A DNA stretch of 64,000 nt from Variovorax paradoxus (GCF_030815975.1 NZ_JAUSXL010000001.1:248001-312000); one strand, 5' to 3'; counted from the stretch's first letter, positions 17,570 to 26,886 are shown. Numbers and translations: made by a program. The notes: generated by a model not told the origin, from the letters alone.

Positions 17570-19566
17570 CAGACCGCCCAGCAGGCGCAGCCGAGCGCGC
17601 CCCAGAAGCTCTTGAGGTCGGCGATCGGCAACTTGCTGCTCCAGGCCGTTGCATGCTGGTGCCCGTGCACGTTGCAGTCGTTGGCACAGGCGCAGGACAT
17701 GGCCGCTTGGCGCATGGCCTTTTGCAGCGGCGCTCCCTCGGCGTCGCCCCAGCCGCCATAGCCGCCGAAGCGGCGCACCGGCGACCAGTCGGGCATCGCC
17801 GGAGGCGGCGCGCCTTCGTCGTGCGACTGGAACGGCCCCGCGGCGTACACCACCTTGCCGCCGACCATGGTGAGCAGCGCCGTGGTGTCGGCAATCTCCG
17901 ATTCCGGGCAGGCGAAGAAGTCGCGGTCGGGCACCATCAGGTCCGCGAGCTGGCCGGCTTCGATGCGGCCCTTCTTGCCGACCTCGTTGGAGAACCAGGT
18001 CACGTTCTCGGTCCACATGCGCAGCGCGGCCTCGCGGTCCAGGCAGTTGCGCTGCGGATACAGCTGCATGCCGCCCACGGTCTTGCCCGTGACCAGCCAC
18101 GACAGCGACACCCACGGGTTGTACGAGGCCACGCGCGTCGCGTCGGTGCCCGCGGACACCTTCACGCCGCGCTCGAGCATGCGCTTGACCGGCGGCGTGG
18201 CCTCGGCCGCACCGGCGCCGTAGCGCTCCACGAAATATTCACCCTGGTAGGCCATGCGGTGCTGCACCGCGATGCCTCCGCCCAGTGCGGCGATGCGGTC
18301 GATCGATTTCTCGGAGATGGTCTCGCAATGGTCGAAGAACCAGTTCAGGCCCGCGAGCGGCGTGTCGCGGTTGACCTTCTCGAACACATCGAGCGAGCGG
18401 CTGATGGTTTCGTCGTAGGTGGCGTGCAGGCGCCACGGCCATTTGTTCTGCACCAGCACGCGCACCACCTCCTCGAGCTCGCCTTCCATCTCGGGCGCCA
18501 TGTCGGGACGCGGCTGGCGGAAGTCCTCGAAGTCGGCGGCCGAGAACACCAGCATCTCGCCCGCGCCGTTGTGGCGGAAGTAGTCGTCACCCTGCTTGTA
18601 CTTCGACGTGGCGGTCCAGTTGAGAAAGTCCTGCTTCTCCTGCTTGGGCTTCTGCGTGAAGAGGTTGTAGGCCAGGCGGATGGTGAGCTGGCCGGCATCG
18701 GCCAGCTGCTGGATCACCTGGTAGTCCTCGGGAAAATTCTGGAAGCCGCCGCCCGCGTCGATGGCGCCGGTCACGCCCAGGCGGTTGAGCTCGCGCATGA
18801 AGTGCCGCGTCGAGTTGAGCTGGTAGTCGAAGGGCAGCTTCGGGCCCTTGGCCAGGGTGGCATAGAGAATCGACGCATTCGGCTTGGCCAGCAGCAGGCC
18901 GGTGGGGTTGCCGGACGCATCGCGCACGATCTCGCCGCCGGGCGGCGCGGGCGTGTCCTTGGTATAGCCCACCGCACGCAGCGCCGCGCCGTTGAGCAGC
19001 GCACGGTCATACAGGTGCAGCAGGAACACCGGCGTGTCGGGTGCCACCGCATTGAGCTCTTCGATGGTCGGCAGGCGCTTTTCCGCGAACTGGTGTTCGG
19101 TGAAGCCGCCCACCACGCGCACCCATTGCGGCGCGGGCGTGACTGCCACCTGGCGCCTGAGCATGCCCATGGCGTCGGCCAGGCTGCGCACGCCGTCCCA
19201 GCGCAGCTCCATGTTGAAGTTGAGCCCGCCGCGAATGATGTGCAGGTGGTTGTCGATGAGCCCCGGCAGCACGCGCTTGCCCTGCAGGTCCAGCACGCGG
19301 GTGCCGCTGCCGGCCAGCGGCAGCACGTCTTCGCTGCGGCCCACACGCAGGAAGCGGCCATCCTTGATGGCCACGGCGCTCGCCATGGGATTGGCGCGGT
19401 CCAGCGTGGTGAAGCGGCCGTTGTGCAGGATCAGGTCGGGGGTGGTGGTACCAGCCATGTCGAGTTTCCTTCGGGTGGTTTGCGCGCTTGCCGCTCCGGC
19501 AAGGGCGGCGGCGCCCAGCGTGCCCAGGCACAGCCGGCGGCGTTGTTCGTCGAGCGGATCGTTCAT
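17569..19566 (-). CDS. YtcJ-like metal-dependent amidohydrolase with Cys-rich tail
   Basis: The 665-aa protein belongs to the amidohydrolase-3 (YtcJ) group. It opens with an RRR-containing export-like leader (residues 9-28, ending AGAASA), then LILHNGRF, the metal motif LIDNHLHI and late motifs WFFDHCE, AVQHRMAYQ and GTDATRV. It should hydrolyse an amide, imide or similar bond. The last 45 residues are unusual: CACANDC, HGHQH and a terminal GALGCACW, rich in Cys and His. Start and stop both overlap neighbouring genes by ATGA-type junctions (XapX upstream, DoxX downstream). Confidence 0.87.
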   Translation of the reverse strand: MNDPLDEQRRRLCLGTLGAAALAGAASAQTTRRKLDMAGTTTPDLILHNGRFTTLDRANPMASAVAIKDGRFLRVGRSEDVLPLAGSGTRVLDLQGKRVLPGLIDNHLHIIRGGLNFNMELRWDGVRSLADAMGMLRRQVAVTPAPQWVRVVGGFTEHQFAEKRLPTIEELNAVAPDTPVFLLHLYDRALLNGAALRAVGYTKDTPAPPGGEIVRDASGNPTGLLLAKPNASILYATLAKGPKLPFDYQLNSTRHFMRELNRLGVTGAIDAGGGFQNFPEDYQVIQQLADAGQLTIRLAYNLFTQKPKQEKQDFLNWTATSKYKQGDDYFRHNGAGEMLVFSAADFEDFRQPRPDMAPEMEGELEEVVRVLVQNKWPWRLHATYDETISRSLDVFEKVNRDTPLAGLNWFFDHCETISEKSIDRIAALGGGIAVQHRMAYQGEYFVERYGAGAAEATPPVKRMLERGVKVSAGTDATRVASYNPWVSLSWLVTGKTVGGMQLYPQRNCLDREAALRMWTENVTWFSNEVGKKGRIEAGQLADLMVPDRDFFACPESEIADTTALLTMVGGKVVYAAGPFQSHDEGAPPPAMPDWSPVRRFGGYGGWGDAEGAPLQKAMRQAAMSCACANDCNVHGHQHATAWSSKLPIADLKSFWGALGCACWAV

Positions 19567-19838
19567 GCGTCTTTGCGCGCAGAGGCGCCCGACTCGGCCT
19601 TGGCGCATTGCGGCAGTTCGCCGAACACATGCGGTTTGACCTGGTGCTGCAGCCACGACGCCGCAGTGGCCTGCGGCTTGATCACGCTCTTGATGAGCGG
19701 CGGGATCTGCTCGCCGAGCAGGATCCCGAGAAGCCCCACCAGGGCGATGACCGGCGGCGCCGGCGAGCGCACCTGGAACAGTGCGTAGATCACGCCGACC
19801 AGAAGGCCGAGCGCGAGCGACAGGACGTAGGGCTTCAT
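19563..19838 (-). CDS. XapX domain (DUF1427) membrane protein
   Basis: This 91-aa protein begins with the XapX signature: two hydrophobic segments with LGLLVGVIYALFQVRSPAPPVIALVGLLGILLG compressed into the first 42 residues. The C-terminal 45 residues are soluble. XapX proteins are found beside isochorismatases and amidohydrolases, as here, with no known biochemical role. It sits 17 bp after the isochorismatase gene and overlaps the amidohydrolase start by four bases. Confidence 0.85.
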   Translation of the reverse strand: MKPYVLSLALGLLVGVIYALFQVRSPAPPVIALVGLLGILLGEQIPPLIKSVIKPQATAASWLQHQVKPHVFGELPQCAKAESGASARKDA

Positions 19839-19855
19839 CTTGTTCACCGCGGCGT

Positions 19856-20509
19856 TCAGCCTTCGTGGGCGCCAAACATGGTTTTCGCGTAAGTCACACC
19901 CAGACCATAAGCACCACCGAATTTCTTGGCAATGCCGGTGGTCATTTCGTAGGTGTCGGTGCGGGCCCAGTCGCGCTGCAGCTCGAGAAGGTATTGCAGC
20001 GAGGTCATCGGCTGCGCGCCGGCCTGCACCATGCGGTCCATCGCGCGGTTGTGCGCCTCGGCCGACACATCGCCGCAGGCATCGGCGATCACGAACACCT
20101 CGAAGCCCTGGTCGATGGCCGAGAGCGCCGGCCCGACGATGCACACGCCGGTCCACAGGCCCGCGAGCACGATCCGCTTCTTGCCGATCTGGTTCACGCG
20201 GTCGATCACGGCTGCGTCTTCCCAGGTGTTCATCGAGGTGCGGTCGAGCATCTTCTGGCCCGGGAAGGCGTCGGTGATCTCGCTGAACATCGGGCCCGAA
20301 AAACTCTTCTCGGCCACGGTCGTGAGGATGGTGGACACGCCGAACCCGGCCGCCGCATTGGCCACGAGGGCAGCGTTGTTGCGCAGGTTCACGGCATCGA
20401 TCGAGTGTGTGGCAAAGGCCATCTGCGACTGGAAGTCGATCATCACCAGCGTGTGGTCGGTGGGGGTCAGCAGCTTGGCGCCGGCGGTGGGGGTGGCTTT
20501 GATGGACAT
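19856..20509 (-). CDS. Isochorismatase-family cysteine hydrolase
   Basis: The 217-aa protein has the isochorismatase-like hydrolase triad: Asp25 (VMIDFQ), Lys111 (GKKRIVLAG) and nucleophile Cys123 (GLWTGVCI). Family members cleave C-N bonds in amides such as nicotinamide, N-carbamoylsarcosine or ureido compounds; this one resembles the YcaC-like group. The ATG at 20509 follows an SD (ggagagtccc). Its operon neighbours, XapX and amidohydrolase, suggest stepwise hydrolysis of a nitrogen compound. Confidence 0.88.
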   Translation of the reverse strand: MSIKATPTAGAKLLTPTDHTLVMIDFQSQMAFATHSIDAVNLRNNAALVANAAAGFGVSTILTTVAEKSFSGPMFSEITDAFPGQKMLDRTSMNTWEDAAVIDRVNQIGKKRIVLAGLWTGVCIVGPALSAIDQGFEVFVIADACGDVSAEAHNRAMDRMVQAGAQPMTSLQYLLELQRDWARTDTYEMTTGIAKKFGGAYGLGVTYAKTMFGAHEG

Positions 20510-20649
20510 GGGACTCTCCGTGGGTTGACGATAAAAGGGGGGCTTTTGCGTGCCATGCATCCTCGTTTCTGCGAGAACGCATGTCTTGTCGATTAGTGAG
20601 GCCGTTTGGACATTTGCCGTCCGCGCCGGCCGACGGCGCGCATGAGTTA

Positions 20650-21369
20650 TCAGAAGGAAGGCAACTCGTTCGGCCGCAGGTCGAACACCAGCACCTCGGC
20701 GCCTTCGCCGCGTGCCAGGTCGATGCGCTGTTCGCCCCGCACCCGCGCGCCATCGCCCTCGCCCAGCCGCTGGCCGTTGACTTCGACGCTGCCGCGCGCC
20801 ACATGCACATAGGCATGGCGGTCGGGGCCGAGCGTGAGCGACGTGCTTTCATCGCCATCGAAGAGGCCGGCGTAGACGCGGGCGTCCTGGTGCACGGCGA
20901 GCGAGCCGTCCGTGCCCTCGGGCGAAATGATCAGCCGCAGGCGGCCGCGCTTTTCTTCGGGCGCGAAGTGCACCTGCTGATAGCGCGGTGCAACGCCCTT
21001 GGCGTTCGGCACGATCCAGATCTGCAGGAAGTGCAGCGGATCGGTGGCCGACGAATTGAACTCGCTGTGGCGCACGCCGGTTCCCGCACTCATCATCTGC
21101 ACATCGCCGGGGCGGATGACAGAGCCCGTGCCCATCGAGTCCTTGTGCTCGAGGGCGCCGTCGAGTACGTACGAGAAGATTTCCATGTCGCGGTGCGGGT
21201 GGGTGCCGAAGCCGCGACCGGGATGCACGCGGTCGTCATTGATCACCAGCAGGTCCGAGAAACCTTCCTGCTCCGGGTCGTGATAGTGGCCGAACGAGAA
21301 GGTGTGGCGCGACTTGAGCCAGCCGAAGTCTGCGAGTCCGCGGTCATTGGCGCTGCGAATATCCAACAT
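20650..21369 (-). CDS. Pirin-family protein (YhhW-like)
   Basis: The 239-aa bicupin matches YhhW-type pirins, some of which have quercetinase activity. The metal ligands are at the expected places: His57 and His59 (GTHPHRDME), His101 and Glu103 (GVRHSEFN). It is the first gene of the long minus-strand operon, 140 bp ahead of the isochorismatase gene, and diverges from a LysR gene. Pirin next to LysR, isochorismatase and XapX is a common proteobacterial arrangement. Confidence 0.92.
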   Translation of the reverse strand: MLDIRSANDRGLADFGWLKSRHTFSFGHYHDPEQEGFSDLLVINDDRVHPGRGFGTHPHRDMEIFSYVLDGALEHKDSMGTGSVIRPGDVQMMSAGTGVRHSEFNSSATDPLHFLQIWIVPNAKGVAPRYQQVHFAPEEKRGRLRLIISPEGTDGSLAVHQDARVYAGLFDGDESTSLTLGPDRHAYVHVARGSVEVNGQRLGEGDGARVRGEQRIDLARGEGAEVLVFDLRPNELPSF

Positions 21370-21495
21370 GATTTACGTCCTTTGTGGTCGATTGGTTCGA
21401 TGTGATTCACAATGGCCGGGGAGAGAATCTCCAAGGCATGGCTGAATCATCTTTCTTTCATCAAGGCCGATGGACGAAACTTTTAGCCTTCTACC

Positions 21496-21510
21496 ATCGA
21501 ACTTTTCGAT
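21496..21510. promoter_or_regulatory. T-N11-A LysR box between pirin and LysR
   Basis: ATCGAA-CTT-TTCGAT is a perfect 6-bp inverted repeat with T-N11-A spacing, the classic LysR recognition geometry. It lies 25 bp before the LysR start and 127 bp before the pirin start, so it could serve autoregulation and activation of the divergent operon. Confidence 0.6.
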
Positions 21511-21534
21511 GATTCATTTTCAAGGACTTGGCCC

Positions 21535-22452
21535 ATGCTCAGACTCAGCCTCGAAGCCATCGAACTCGTGGACGCCATCGCGCGCCACGGCTCCTTTGCC
21601 GCCGCGGGCGCGCGCTTGAACAAGGTGCCTTCGACCATCTCGTACGCCGTGGGCAAGCTCGAGGAGCAGCTGGACATGCTGCTGTTCGTGCGCAATGGGC
21701 CGCGCGTGACCCTCACCGCGGCCGGCGAAGAAATGCTCAGGGAAGGCCGCTGGCTGCTCGGCGCCGCGAGCGATCTCGAATCGCGCATGCGGCAGATCGC
21801 CACGGGCTTCGAATCGGAACTGCGGCTGGTGCACGACTCGTTGATTCCCACGCAGGCACTGATCGACGACATCCGCGCCTTCGAAGCACTGCGCTGCGGC
21901 ACGCGGCTGCGCATCGGCTGCGAGGCGCTCACCGGCAGCTGGGAGGCGCTGCGCGAAGGCCGCGCCGACATCGTCATCGGCGCGGGCGAAGGGCCGGCCG
22001 GCGGCGGCTACCAGGCCGTGATGGTGGGCAGCCTCGACTTCGCGTTCTGCGTCTCGCCGACACATCCGCTGACCCGGCTCGGCCGGCCGCTGCATCGCGG
22101 CGACCTGCTCGAGCACAACGCCATCGTGGTGAGCGACAGCGCACGCACGCTGTCCGACCGCACCGTGGGCCTGCTCGCGGGCCAGCATCGCGTGGCCGTG
22201 CCGACCATGGCCGCGAAGATTGCCTGCCAGGCGGCGGGCCTGGGCCACGGCTTCCTGCCACGGGCTTGCATAGAGGGCGAGCTGGCGCGCGGCACGCTGA
22301 TCGAATTGCAGACCGAAGAACCGCGCACACCCGAGGCGTTCTGGCTGGCGTGGAAGACCGGCGCGAAGGGAAAGGCGCTTCAGTGGTGGGTGAAGCAGCT
22401 GAACCGGCAGCTGGTCCCGGCGCTGTTGCCGAGGTCGACCTGGACGCCCTGA
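21535..22452 (+). CDS. LysR family transcriptional regulator
   Basis: The N-terminal 65 residues are the LysR winged HTH (FAAAGARLNKVPSTISYAVGKLEEQL), followed by a type-2 periplasmic-binding-like effector domain to residue about 290. The length of 305 aa is standard. It diverges from the pirin-led ten-gene operon, which it most likely controls through the palindrome in the shared promoter. Confidence 0.9.
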   Translation: MLRLSLEAIELVDAIARHGSFAAAGARLNKVPSTISYAVGKLEEQLDMLLFVRNGPRVTLTAAGEEMLREGRWLLGAASDLESRMRQIATGFESELRLVHDSLIPTQALIDDIRAFEALRCGTRLRIGCEALTGSWEALREGRADIVIGAGEGPAGGGYQAVMVGSLDFAFCVSPTHPLTRLGRPLHRGDLLEHNAIVVSDSARTLSDRTVGLLAGQHRVAVPTMAAKIACQAAGLGHGFLPRACIEGELARGTLIELQTEEPRTPEAFWLAWKTGAKGKALQWWVKQLNRQLVPALLPRSTWTP

Positions 22453-22464
22453 AAAGGGCGCCGA

Positions 22465-23382
22465 TCAGCCCGCGTTCAAGCGCCGCCAGCGCGCGGGCGA
22501 CGTACCCGTGTGCGCGGTGAAGACCCGGGTCAGATGGCTTTGATCGGAAAAACCGCAGCTCGCAGCAATCTCGGCGATCGGAAGATGAGGCTGCTCCAGC
22601 AGGCGGCGTGCCGCCTCCACGCGCTGCGTGACAAGCCACGCATGTGGCGTTTGCCCGGTTGTTTGCTTGAACGCCTTGCTGAAGTGACTGCGCGACAACG
22701 CACATTCGCGAGCGGCGTCAGCCAGCGATACATCGCCTGCGAGGTGTTGCATCATGAACGCCTTGGCGCGGCGTTCCTGCCAGGGCGCCAGGCCCCGAGT
22801 CCGCACGGGGGCGCAGTCGACCCCACCGCCATAGACGTGAACCACGTGCGCCTTCAGGGCCAGTGCCACGTGGTCCACAAACAGCCGGCTTGCATCCTGC
22901 GGGTGCGTGAGCACGGGCAGCATGGCGCGGCCCAGATTGGCGATGACCGGGTCCAGCGTGTCGGCGGCACAGCGCAATCGGTCGACGCGGGGCATTTCCA
23001 TCTCTTCGGTAAATGCGTCGAGTGTGGCGCGCGGCAGGTGGAAGAACATCGAGTGGAACGGGCTGCTGACGTACGCCGAGGCGCGCTGCGACAGATCGGC
23101 GATGTGGAAGGCGCCCTCCTGCTGCAGGCCCAGCTGTCGGGATGTGCCATCCCGGACGATGCGCCGGCTGCCGCCCGAGTTGATCTCCACGCTGAGAAGA
23201 AATGCGTCCTCGGGGGGAAGAGGCGCCAGCACGAAGAGATGCGGCAGCTCATAGCGCATGTGCGCGACTCCCAGTTCGCAGCCGCAGCGCGACCTGCTCA
23301 CGAGCGACTGCACCGCGTCGATGCCGTACTGCGACGCCAATCGTTGTCCAAATTGGCAGTCGGAACGAAGGAGATTCAACAT
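22465..23382 (-). CDS. AraC family transcriptional regulator
   Basis: This 305-aa protein has a complete C-terminal AraC double HTH (VSLADAARECALSRSHFSKAFKQTTG, PHAWL, IAEIAASCGFSDQSHLTRVF) after an N-terminal sensor that matches the HTH-less protein at 13502-14101. It converges with the LysR gene 12 bp away. Its target is not evident from context. Confidence 0.9.
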   Translation of the reverse strand: MLNLLRSDCQFGQRLASQYGIDAVQSLVSRSRCGCELGVAHMRYELPHLFVLAPLPPEDAFLLSVEINSGGSRRIVRDGTSRQLGLQQEGAFHIADLSQRASAYVSSPFHSMFFHLPRATLDAFTEEMEMPRVDRLRCAADTLDPVIANLGRAMLPVLTHPQDASRLFVDHVALALKAHVVHVYGGGVDCAPVRTRGLAPWQERRAKAFMMQHLAGDVSLADAARECALSRSHFSKAFKQTTGQTPHAWLVTQRVEAARRLLEQPHLPIAEIAASCGFSDQSHLTRVFTAHTGTSPARWRRLNAG

Positions 23383-23586
23383 GTGAGAACGACACGCGGC
23401 GCCGATGGCAACCGCCGGGCTGGCAAAACAGCATGGTAACTATTTGGACCCGGCGACGCCTTTCACTTTCAGCTGATGAGGTCTTCACCGCTCACGGGAT
23501 CGCATCCTGCAACGCATGAGCCGAGGCCATGGCGCGCCACAACATCGAGGGTGCGGCGGTTGCGCCGCCGAAGAATGCTTGCCAGG

Positions 23587-23943
23587 CTATCGGACTGCCG
23601 CCGTGACGATGATTTCCACCAGCACGTCGGGGGCTCCCATCTCGCACTGTGCCGTCGCCCGGGTCGGCGCAGCGCCGGGCGCCGTCCATGCGTCCCAGAT
23701 CTCGTTCATCCCGGCGAAATCCTTCGCGAGGTCCTTGATCCAGATCTGCGCGGTGAGAAGGCGGCTCTTGTCGGTGCTCGCATCGGCGAGGAATTTCTCG
23801 ATCTTCGCCAACGCCTGCAAGGTCTGGCCGCGGATGTCTTGACTGCGGTCGTCGGCGGTCTGCCCGCCGACGAACACCATGCCGTTGTAGACAACGGCTC
23901 TGCTGCGGCGCTTGTCCGTGGCAATCCGGTTGATTTCTGTCAT
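23587..23943 (-). CDS. RidA-family enamine/imine deaminase
   Basis: The 118-aa protein is a RidA/YjgF homologue. The conserved Arg95 (PTRATAQCEM) and Glu110 (VEIIV) occupy the usual active-site positions. RidA proteins hydrolyse reactive enamine/imine intermediates to ketoacids and ammonia. It lies downstream of the FAD dehydrogenase genes, where imines would be the direct products, so a role in finishing that oxidation is likely. Confidence 0.9.
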   Translation of the reverse strand: MTEINRIATDKRRSRAVVYNGMVFVGGQTADDRSQDIRGQTLQALAKIEKFLADASTDKSRLLTAQIWIKDLAKDFAGMNEIWDAWTAPGAAPTRATAQCEMGAPDVLVEIIVTAAVR

Positions 23944-24009
23944 GAGTGGTCTTCGGTGAATGAGAAAAGTTGAAAGAGGCGTGAGGCGGCCGACGCAGGA
24001 CGCGTCCGA

Positions 24010-25398
24010 TCAGGAGGCAACGCCTGCGAGTTCGCCCAGCGTCACCGGCTTGATCGGCGGGCGGATGCGGTAGTAGCCGACTTCGCCAGGGGACACGCCA
24101 CGCGCGTCGGCGATCAGTTCGGTGACCGTGAGCCCGCACAGCCGACCCTGGCACGGACCCATGCCGCAACGGCCGAAGGCCTTGGTCTGGTTCGGCCCCT
24201 GGCAGCCCACGGCCACATGACCGCGGATCTGCCCTGCCGTGACCTCCTCGCACCGGCACACCACGACGGATTCCTGGGCGGGGATGCGATGTGCATCGAG
24301 CGGCCGGTACAGGGCGTCGAGGAAGGGCCGGACGTGGAGGTTCGCGCGCAGGCCCTTGCGGACGGCCTCTTCCCGGCCACCGCGCTGCGCGAGGCTCAGC
24401 TTGCCCTGTTGCGATGCAATCTCGATCGCGGCAAGACGTCCCTGGGAGGCCGACGCCTTCGCACCGACGATGCCGCGGCTGTCGCCGACGATGTAGATGC
24501 CGGAATGGTCGATCTGGCCGTACGCGTCGGTGCAAGGCACCCAGCACAGCTGCGCTTCGTCCCACACATGCTCGGCCCGAAGCGACCAGCTCAGTTGCGT
24601 GTTCGGCACCACCCCCTGGTGCAGCAGGACCAGGGGCGTTTCGATGCGATGGATGCGGCCTTTCCGGGTGAAGCACACGGCCTGTGCGCGCTCGGTCCCT
24701 TCAATGGAGAAATCGCTGGCACCCGCGTACACCGGGACCTTGTGCGCCCGGAGATCGCGAAGCATCCGGATTCCCTTGCGCAGATCACGCCAGCCCCTCA
24801 ATGCCCGCGGCAGGAGCCCAGCCGCTCGCAGGTAGTCGCCGGCACCGGTCGTGTGGACCACTGCGGCCAATTTCACCCCGGCATTCAGGTACTGGCTGGC
24901 CAGCAGATAGAGCAGCGGGCCGCCGCCGGCCAGCACGACAGGCGCTGTCGGCAAGGCCCCGGCGCTCTTGTACAGGATCTGCGCCGCTCCCGCACCCATG
25001 ACGCCAGGCAGTGTCCAGCCCGGCACCGGAAACGGCCGTTCCATCGCTCCGGTCGCCAAGACGATGTGTCGGCCCTCGAGCACCTTGTTACTGCCGGCAT
25101 GAAGATAGTTGACCTGCCTGTCGCGGCCGACATTCCATACCGATGCGCCGCGAACGTGATTCGCCCCACTGCGCCTGAACTCCTCGGTCAGCAATGCGCC
25201 GGCCGCGTAGTCCTCGCCGAGCACCTCGCGCATCCTGGCAGTGGACGCATCGACCGCGCGGTAGATCTGTCCACCAGGCGCCGCCTGCTCGTCCAGGAGC
25301 GTGCAGCTCAGTCCCGACTTGCGAGCCTCGATGGCAGCGGCCAAGCCGCCAGGCCCCGCTCCGACGATGACCAGGTCGACCGATTCAGCAGCAGCCAT
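24010..25398 (-). CDS. FAD/NAD-binding dehydrogenase alpha subunit with BFD-like 2Fe-2S domain
   Basis: The 462-aa protein has an N-terminal FAD dinucleotide motif (VIVGAGPGGLAAAIEA), a second nucleotide-binding region (VVLAGGGPLLYLLA) and a C-terminal bacterioferredoxin-like cysteine cluster (CRC, GRCGMGPC, GRLC). This is the large subunit found in hydrogen-cyanide-synthase-like (HcnB), octopine-oxidase-like and D-hydroxyproline-dehydrogenase-like complexes. The ATG at 25398 has the SD aaggag and overlaps the 2Fe-2S gene by 14 bp. The substrate is unassigned. Confidence 0.87.
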   Translation of the reverse strand: MAAAESVDLVIVGAGPGGLAAAIEARKSGLSCTLLDEQAAPGGQIYRAVDASTARMREVLGEDYAAGALLTEEFRRSGANHVRGASVWNVGRDRQVNYLHAGSNKVLEGRHIVLATGAMERPFPVPGWTLPGVMGAGAAQILYKSAGALPTAPVVLAGGGPLLYLLASQYLNAGVKLAAVVHTTGAGDYLRAAGLLPRALRGWRDLRKGIRMLRDLRAHKVPVYAGASDFSIEGTERAQAVCFTRKGRIHRIETPLVLLHQGVVPNTQLSWSLRAEHVWDEAQLCWVPCTDAYGQIDHSGIYIVGDSRGIVGAKASASQGRLAAIEIASQQGKLSLAQRGGREEAVRKGLRANLHVRPFLDALYRPLDAHRIPAQESVVVCRCEEVTAGQIRGHVAVGCQGPNQTKAFGRCGMGPCQGRLCGLTVTELIADARGVSPGEVGYYRIRPPIKPVTLGELAGVAS

Positions 25399-25744
25399 GG
25401 TGCGCTCCTTCGTCGGACAGGTCGAGCGCCGAGGCACCGTGCTGGCGCTTGATCACCATGCCGTCGCGCACCATGGTCAGGCACGCCTGCCGGCTCGCCT
25501 TGCCATCGACCTCGACCAGGCACTCGAAGCACACGCCCATCATGCAGTAGGGCGCCCGCGCGGAGGATTTCACCGGCGTGGTCCGGAAGGGCCCGGCGCC
25601 ATGGAGCAGCAGAGCCGCCGCGACGGTCGTTCCCTCGCGGACGCACAGCGTGCGATCCTCGAACTGGATGCGGACGGTGTCGGCGCCGAGGTCTTCGTCG
25701 GAAGTGAACAGCGCGGGGTACGCACGGGCGATTTCAGTGTGCAT
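25385..25744 (-). CDS. 2Fe-2S ferredoxin-like small subunit
   Basis: This 119-aa subunit carries a plant-type 2Fe-2S pattern: Cys67, Cys72, Cys75 and Cys88 (YCMMGVCFEC ... RQACLT). It is the small electron-transfer subunit (HcnA/OoxX/LhpE-like) of the three-part dehydrogenase. It overlaps the upstream DAO gene by 11 bp and the downstream alpha-subunit gene by 14 bp, so the three subunits are translationally coupled. Confidence 0.87.
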   Translation of the reverse strand: MHTEIARAYPALFTSDEDLGADTVRIQFEDRTLCVREGTTVAAALLLHGAGPFRTTPVKSSARAPYCMMGVCFECLVEVDGKASRQACLTMVRDGMVIKRQHGASALDLSDEGAHHGCC

Positions 25745-26870
25745 TGGAAAAGCTCCTGGAAGGGTCGAGATACCGCTCGCCGGCGAACTCGGCGAAGCCC
25801 TCGGGCTCCTCGGCGAACCCGGCCATCCAGGGGCCGAGCACGTACGCATGGGCGGCCGCGAGGGAAACGCCGCTGTGGCTGGTTGCAACGAATGCGCCCG
25901 GGTGCGAGCTCGATTCCTGATAGATGGGAGAGCCGTCGGGCGTCATCACGCGCAAGGCGCCCCAGGCACGCACCAGGCGCGCGTTGGACAGAATGGGAAA
26001 CGTCGCGATGCCCCGCCTGGCGAGCGTTTCGATGGCCGACACCGTCGTGCTGTCGTCCAGGCCCACGTCCTCCGTGGAGGAGCCCAGCTGGACGGTACCT
26101 TCATGGGTTTGCCTGGCCTTGTTCGTCGGAAACGGCAGGAAGGGCTTGAGCCGCTCGGTGATCAGGACCTGGCCCCGACTCGGAGAAACGGGGGCATGCA
26201 GCCCGACCTGCGGCGCAAGCTCTCGGTTGCTCAGTCCGGCGGCCAGCACGATGCGCGCGGCCCGCCATGTCCGGCCATCCTTGCTGCTGGCTTCGAATTC
26301 GCCGTTGCCGCCGCGGCGCGACACGGTCGCGATGTCGACGCTGGACACGATGCGCGCCCCGCGCTTCTTCAGGCCCGCGTGCAGGGCATGCAGCGTCATC
26401 AGGGGATTGACTTGGCCATCGAGCAGGCAGAAGGTGCCGCCGGCGACCTTGGGCCCGATGGCGGGCAACCGTGCCTTGAGCTCGCGACGGTCGAGCACCT
26501 CATAGGGCGTACCGCCGGTCGCCTTGCTGATGTTGGCGAGCATCGCGCCACGGGCCTCGATCTCCGCTTCGCCGAAGCCGATCCAGAAACCTCCAGCGTT
26601 CTCGAGCGCCACGTTCACGCCGGTCAGGTCGAGCAAATCCTTTGCAAGCCTTGGCCAGTGGGCCACCGCATCCCGGCTCCAGCGGGCATAGGCCGGAAAG
26701 CCATCGCCCTTGCTTTGAACCCAGACCAGGCCGAAGTTCCCGCGCGATGCACGGTGCGCGATGTCGCCTTGGTCCAGCAGCGTCACGCAGGCTCCTGCGC
26801 TGGCTGCCCCATAGGCGATCGCGGCGCCGACCAAGCCGCCTCCCACGATGATGATTTCACTTTGCTGCAT
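25734..26870 (-). CDS. DAO-family FAD oxidoreductase, beta subunit
   Basis: The 378-aa flavoprotein has the Rossmann motif IIIVGGGLVGAAIAYGAA at its N-terminus and the D-amino-acid oxidase fold, including the late RAWGALRVMTPDGSPIY and GHSG-like ATSHSGVSLA segments. It is the substrate-oxidising subunit (HcnC/OoxB/LhpB-like). It should oxidise an amine, D-amino or opine-like C-N bond and pass electrons through the 2Fe-2S and FAD partner subunits. The neighbouring Bug receptor may bring in the substrate. Confidence 0.87.
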   Translation of the reverse strand: MQQSEIIIVGGGLVGAAIAYGAASAGACVTLLDQGDIAHRASRGNFGLVWVQSKGDGFPAYARWSRDAVAHWPRLAKDLLDLTGVNVALENAGGFWIGFGEAEIEARGAMLANISKATGGTPYEVLDRRELKARLPAIGPKVAGGTFCLLDGQVNPLMTLHALHAGLKKRGARIVSSVDIATVSRRGGNGEFEASSKDGRTWRAARIVLAAGLSNRELAPQVGLHAPVSPSRGQVLITERLKPFLPFPTNKARQTHEGTVQLGSSTEDVGLDDSTTVSAIETLARRGIATFPILSNARLVRAWGALRVMTPDGSPIYQESSSHPGAFVATSHSGVSLAAAHAYVLGPWMAGFAEEPEGFAEFAGERYLDPSRSFSNAH

Positions 26871-26886
26871 GGTGATGTGCCGGCGC

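Noticed and set aside
17653..19788. A 711-codon plus-strand open frame
   Set aside because: It is antisense to the amidohydrolase and XapX genes, with low-complexity Arg/His/Ala composition.
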